The notes under the pieces: generated by a model
The model's input: the letters and a program-made list of their open reading frames with translations, nothing else
Told to the model about the DNA's origin: nothing
Databases searched by the model: none
From: Oscillospiraceae bacterium
GTDB taxonomy: Bacteria > Bacillota > Clostridia > Oscillospirales > Oscillospiraceae
Length of the DNA: 34,706 bases
Assembly (NCBI GenBank): GCA_017549125.1
Contig: JAFYVL010000033.1
Span: 1-34,706 of the forward strand
Reading direction: 5' to 3'
Shown: positions 32,740 to 34,706 of the stretch, in pieces
Position numbering within the stretch: position 1 is the first letter of the stretch
Layout: every line of letters begins with the position of its first letter
Program-made: the position numbers and the translations under genes

Positions 32740-33258
32740 TTACTTGCTAGTCTTGGGGGTCAGGAACATGGCCATAAAACGGCCTTCCAGCTTGGGGTTC
32801 TTCTCCATGGTGGAAACCTCGGCACATGCCTCGGCGAACTCCATCAGCAGCTTCTCACCTAAGTTGGTATGGGCCATTTCACGACCGCGGAAGCGGACGC
32901 TGACCTTTACGCGATTGCCTTCCTTCAGGAACTTTTGGGCATTCTTGGCTTTGGTGTTGAAGTCGTTTGTGTCGATGCTGGGGCTCATGCGGATCTCCTT
33001 GATCTCCACCACCTTCTGGTTCTTACGGGCTTCCTTCTCACGCTTCTTCTGATCGAAGCAGAACTTGGAATAGTCCATGATCTTACAGACGGGGGGAACT
33101 GCATTGGGAGAGATCTTCACCAGGTCCAGGCCTTGCTCGTCTGCCAAATCGTTGGCTTCTGCAGCAGACATAATGCCCAGCTGGGCACCGTCAGAACCGA
33201 TGACACGAAGTTCCTTATCGCGGATCTCGTCGTTGAGCTGATGATCTAACTTGCTGAT
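32740..33258 (-). CDS. infC: Translation initiation factor IF-3, ATC start codon
   Basis: A 172-residue factor that keeps 30S subunits free and proofreads the start codon. The N-domain begins HQLNDEIRDKELRVIGSDGA with QLGIMSAAEANDLADEQGLDL, then YSKFCFDQKKREKEARKNQK (linker) and the C-domain with KEIRMSPSIDTNDF, VKVSVRFRGREMAHTNLGEKL, ending FLTPKTSK. The only well placed ribosome binding site (GGAGGTG, six bases before) points to ATC at 33258-33256 as start, matching the family's known use of rare start codons for self-regulation. In-frame GTG (33267-33265) lies within the ribosome binding site, and the ATG codons further 5' lie in the leader, upstream of its terminator helix. Confidence 0.95.
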   Translation of the reverse strand: MSKLDHQLNDEIRDKELRVIGSDGAQLGIMSAAEANDLADEQGLDLVKISPNAVPPVCKIMDYSKFCFDQKKREKEARKNQKVVEIKEIRMSPSIDTNDFNTKAKNAQKFLKEGNRVKVSVRFRGREMAHTNLGEKLLMEFAEACAEVSTMEKNPKLEGRFMAMFLTPKTSK

Positions 33259-33400
33259 GGTAAGCACCTCCAATAAATAAAAAACTGCGAATGACCGAAT
33301 CATCCGCATACTCACACTCTGCCCCTATGTAGGCAGCCGGAATATTAACCTTTTTGCCTGTGGCGTAAGGTGAGGCGGATGTACAGCCTGCTTTATTGCT
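33259..33400 (-). promoter_or_regulatory. Attenuator leader of the infC operon (L20-leader-like)
   Basis: About 140 bases of leader RNA. A terminator helix TGCGGATGA - TTCGG - TCATTCGCA (33308-33286) is followed by G and six T (33284-33279). An alternative helix pairs CATCCGC-CTCAC (33381-33370) with GTGAG-TAT-GCGGATG (33315-33301); its 3' part is the left arm of the terminator, so the two helices exclude each other. This is the arrangement of L20-controlled leaders in Firmicutes; identity with that class is inferred from position and mechanism, not from a covariance search. Confidence 0.8.
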
Positions 33401-33405
33401 CGGGT

Positions 33406-33434
33406 ATTGTAGCACATATTTTATAGCTTGTCAA
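33406..33434 (-). promoter_or_regulatory. Sigma-A promoter of infC-rpmI-rplT
   Basis: On the minus strand, consensus TTGACA (33434-33429), a 17-base spacer, TACAAT (33411-33406). Confidence 0.9.
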
Positions 33435-33549
33435 GCACTAATTTTAATTCATTTTGCGTTTTACATTTTGCATTTTGCATTATTTATAATGTATGAACAT
33501 CCCCTATGGGGGGATAAAAAATTCTTGGTCGAATTGTGCGAAATGTGAA

Positions 33550-33578
33550 TTGACTTTTTACTCGTTTACGAGTACAAT
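33550..33578 (+). promoter_or_regulatory. Sigma-A promoter of cooS with palindromic spacer
   Basis: TTGACT (33550-33555), a 17-base spacer, TACAAT (33573-33578). The spacer contains the hairpin/palindrome CTCG-TTTA-CGAG (33561-33572) right before the -10 box, a possible operator. Upstream, 33435-33549 is AT-rich with TTTTGCATTTTGCATT-like repeats and a small hairpin ATCCCC/GGGGAT (33499-33515), but no gene. Confidence 0.8.
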
Positions 33579-33596
33579 AACGCTGATACACTATGT

Positions 33597-33622
33597 ACCC
33601 GTACGGGTGCGTATGGGTACGC
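33597..33622 (+). promoter_or_regulatory. Palindromes in the cooS 5' leader
   Basis: ACCCGTACGGGT (33597-33608) is a perfect 12-base palindrome, GCGTA-TGGG-TACGC (33609-33622) a hairpin, and GTACCC (33595-33600)/GGGTAC (33615-33620) a third possible pairing. They lie just after the expected transcription start and before the ribosome binding site, so they could be an operator or an RNA switch. Confidence 0.6.
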
Positions 33623-33647
33623 AAAATTTATTTAGGAGGAAAACACT

Positions 33648-34706
33648 TTGAAGGATTGGGCATTTACAACTACCGTCGAGGAGATGGAAGCTGCCACCAA
33701 CAGCCTGCTGGAAAATGCAAGCAAGGTCGGCGCTGACACTTGGCAGCAGCGTGCTAAGAATCAGACTCCTCACTGCGGATTCGGCGAAGCAGGTACCTGC
33801 TGCCGCATCTGTTCCATGGGTCCGTGCCGTGTCACCCCCAAGGCACCCCGTGGTATCTGTGGCTGCGATGTACATGGCATCGTTGCTCGTAACTATCTGA
33901 TCTTCACCGCCGGTGGCTCTGCTACTCACTCTGACCACGGTCGTGAGATCATGCACACCCTGCACGAGACTCGTGAGGGCGGCAACTATCAGGTTAAGGA
34001 CCCCGAAAAGCTGATTCGTATCGCTAAGGAATGGGGCGTTGAGACTGAGGGTAAGGACATTTACGCTCTGGCTCATGAGATGGCCGAGATCGGCCTGCTG
34101 GAGTATGGTAAGCCCTTCGGCTATCAGCGTTTCGTTGACCGTGCTCCCGAGCACACCCAGAAGCTGTGGGAGGATGCTGAGATCACTCCCCGCGCTATCG
34201 ACCGCGAGGTTTCTCAGTCTCTGCACATGTCTCACATGGGTTGTTCTTCCCTGTCTGAGGCTCTGATCCGTCAGGCTCTGCGTGCAGGTCTGTCCGACGG
34301 TTGGGGCGGCTCCATGATGGGTACTGAGTTCTCCGACGTTATGTTCGGCACTCCCAAGCCCATTGACACCACCGCTAACATCGGCGTTATGGAGAAGGAA
34401 AACGTGAACATCGTTGTTCACGGTCACGATCCCTCCCTGTCTGAAATGATCGTACATTTTGCGAACGATCCCGAAATGATCGCTTACGCCAAGTCCATGG
34501 GTGCTAAGGGCATCACCGTTTCCGGTGTCTGCTGTACTTCTAACGAAGTCACCATGCGTCACGGTATCCCCATGGCTGGTAACTTCCTGAACCAGGAGAA
34601 CGTTGTTCTGACCGGTGCTTGTGAAGCTATCGTTGTTGACGTGCAGTGTATCTTCCCCGCACTGGGCCCCCTGTCCAAGTGCTTCCACACCAAGTTCATC
34701 ACCACC
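33648..34706 (+). CDS. cooS: Anaerobic carbon monoxide dehydrogenase catalytic subunit (partial, 3' end beyond window)
   Basis: The first 353 codons of a Ni-Fe CO dehydrogenase that interconverts CO + H2O and CO2 with two electrons passed to ferredoxin. The start codon is TTG at 33648, set by AGGAGG eight bases upstream; no in-frame ATG occurs before codon 13. Cys43, Cys51, Cys52, Cys55 and Cys60 (CGFGEAGTCCRICSMGPC) are the cluster D and B ligands, followed by CGCD. Cluster C ligands in view are the His in VHGHDPSLSE, a Cys in SGVCCTSNE and a Cys in VDVQCIFP; the remaining ones lie past the end. Other family blocks are VARNYLIFTAGGSATHSDHG and SHMGCSS. Codons are strongly optimised, suggesting high expression. 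The neighbours beyond the window (CooC, CooF, acetyl-CoA synthase) would decide whether it serves the Wood-Ljungdahl pathway or CO oxidation. Confidence 0.97.
   Translation, partial: MKDWAFTTTVEEMEAATNSLLENASKVGADTWQQRAKNQTPHCGFGEAGTCCRICSMGPCRVTPKAPRGICGCDVHGIVARNYLIFTAGGSATHSDHGREIMHTLHETREGGNYQVKDPEKLIRIAKEWGVETEGKDIYALAHEMAEIGLLEYGKPFGYQRFVDRAPEHTQKLWEDAEITPRAIDREVSQSLHMSHMGCSSLSEALIRQALRAGLSDGWGGSMMGTEFSDVMFGTPKPIDTTANIGVMEKENVNIVVHGHDPSLSEMIVHFANDPEMIAYAKSMGAKGITVSGVCCTSNEVTMRHGIPMAGNFLNQENVVLTGACEAIVVDVQCIFPALGPLSKCFHTKFITT

Overview
The window looks like a chromosomal segment of an anaerobic gut-type clostridium, most likely Oscillospiraceae or a close relative. This is inferred from gene content and style: a six-subunit Rnf complex in clostridial order (C-D-G-E-A-B), a nickel CO dehydrogenase (CooS), a cysteine desulfidase, AGGAGG-type ribosome binding sites, sigma-A promoters, Lpl-type sugar ABC transport genes, and very large secreted proteins with Cys-rich and beta-helical repeats. 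There are no rRNA or tRNA genes, no CRISPR array, and no transposase or phage genes.

Layout. 89-2061 (minus): prmA overlapping a membrane-anchored DUF4015-like protein. 2316-3788 (minus): a ceramidase-like lipoprotein. 4064-7920 (minus): an ABC uptake operon (binding lipoprotein, two permeases, no ATPase). 8410-13965 (plus): an 1851-residue secreted multidomain protein. 13966-14639: a gene-free block of nested repeats. 14640-19614 (minus): rnfCDGEAB. 19945-21237 (plus): a cysteine desulfidase. 21285-22787 (minus): guaB. 23202-26783 (minus): a 1193-residue secreted beta-helix protein. 27176-31973: a small lipoprotein, a CapA-like protein, a lipoprotein-purine permease pair and an SGNH esterase. 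32110-33258 (minus): infC-rpmI-rplT behind an attenuator leader. 33648-34706 (plus): the 5' part of cooS, running off the window end.

How the genes work together. Rnf couples reduced ferredoxin oxidation to NAD+ reduction and ion export. CooS exchanges electrons with ferredoxin at the CO/CO2 couple, so the two belong to the same ferredoxin economy. GuaB and the NCS2 permease are both purine functions. The two giant secreted proteins share a roughly 220-residue domain, at the N-terminal side of one and the C-terminus of the other.

Points most worth a second look: (1) GuaB is of the type known from the protozoan Tritrichomonas foetus, with the catalytic residues at the same numbers; (2) the shared unnamed domain of the two giant secreted proteins; (3) infC appears to start at ATC behind a leader with mutually exclusive terminator and antiterminator helices; (4) dispersed palindromic repeats keep a constant outer frame while their stems vary, and two of them end at or within a few bases of promoter -35 boxes.
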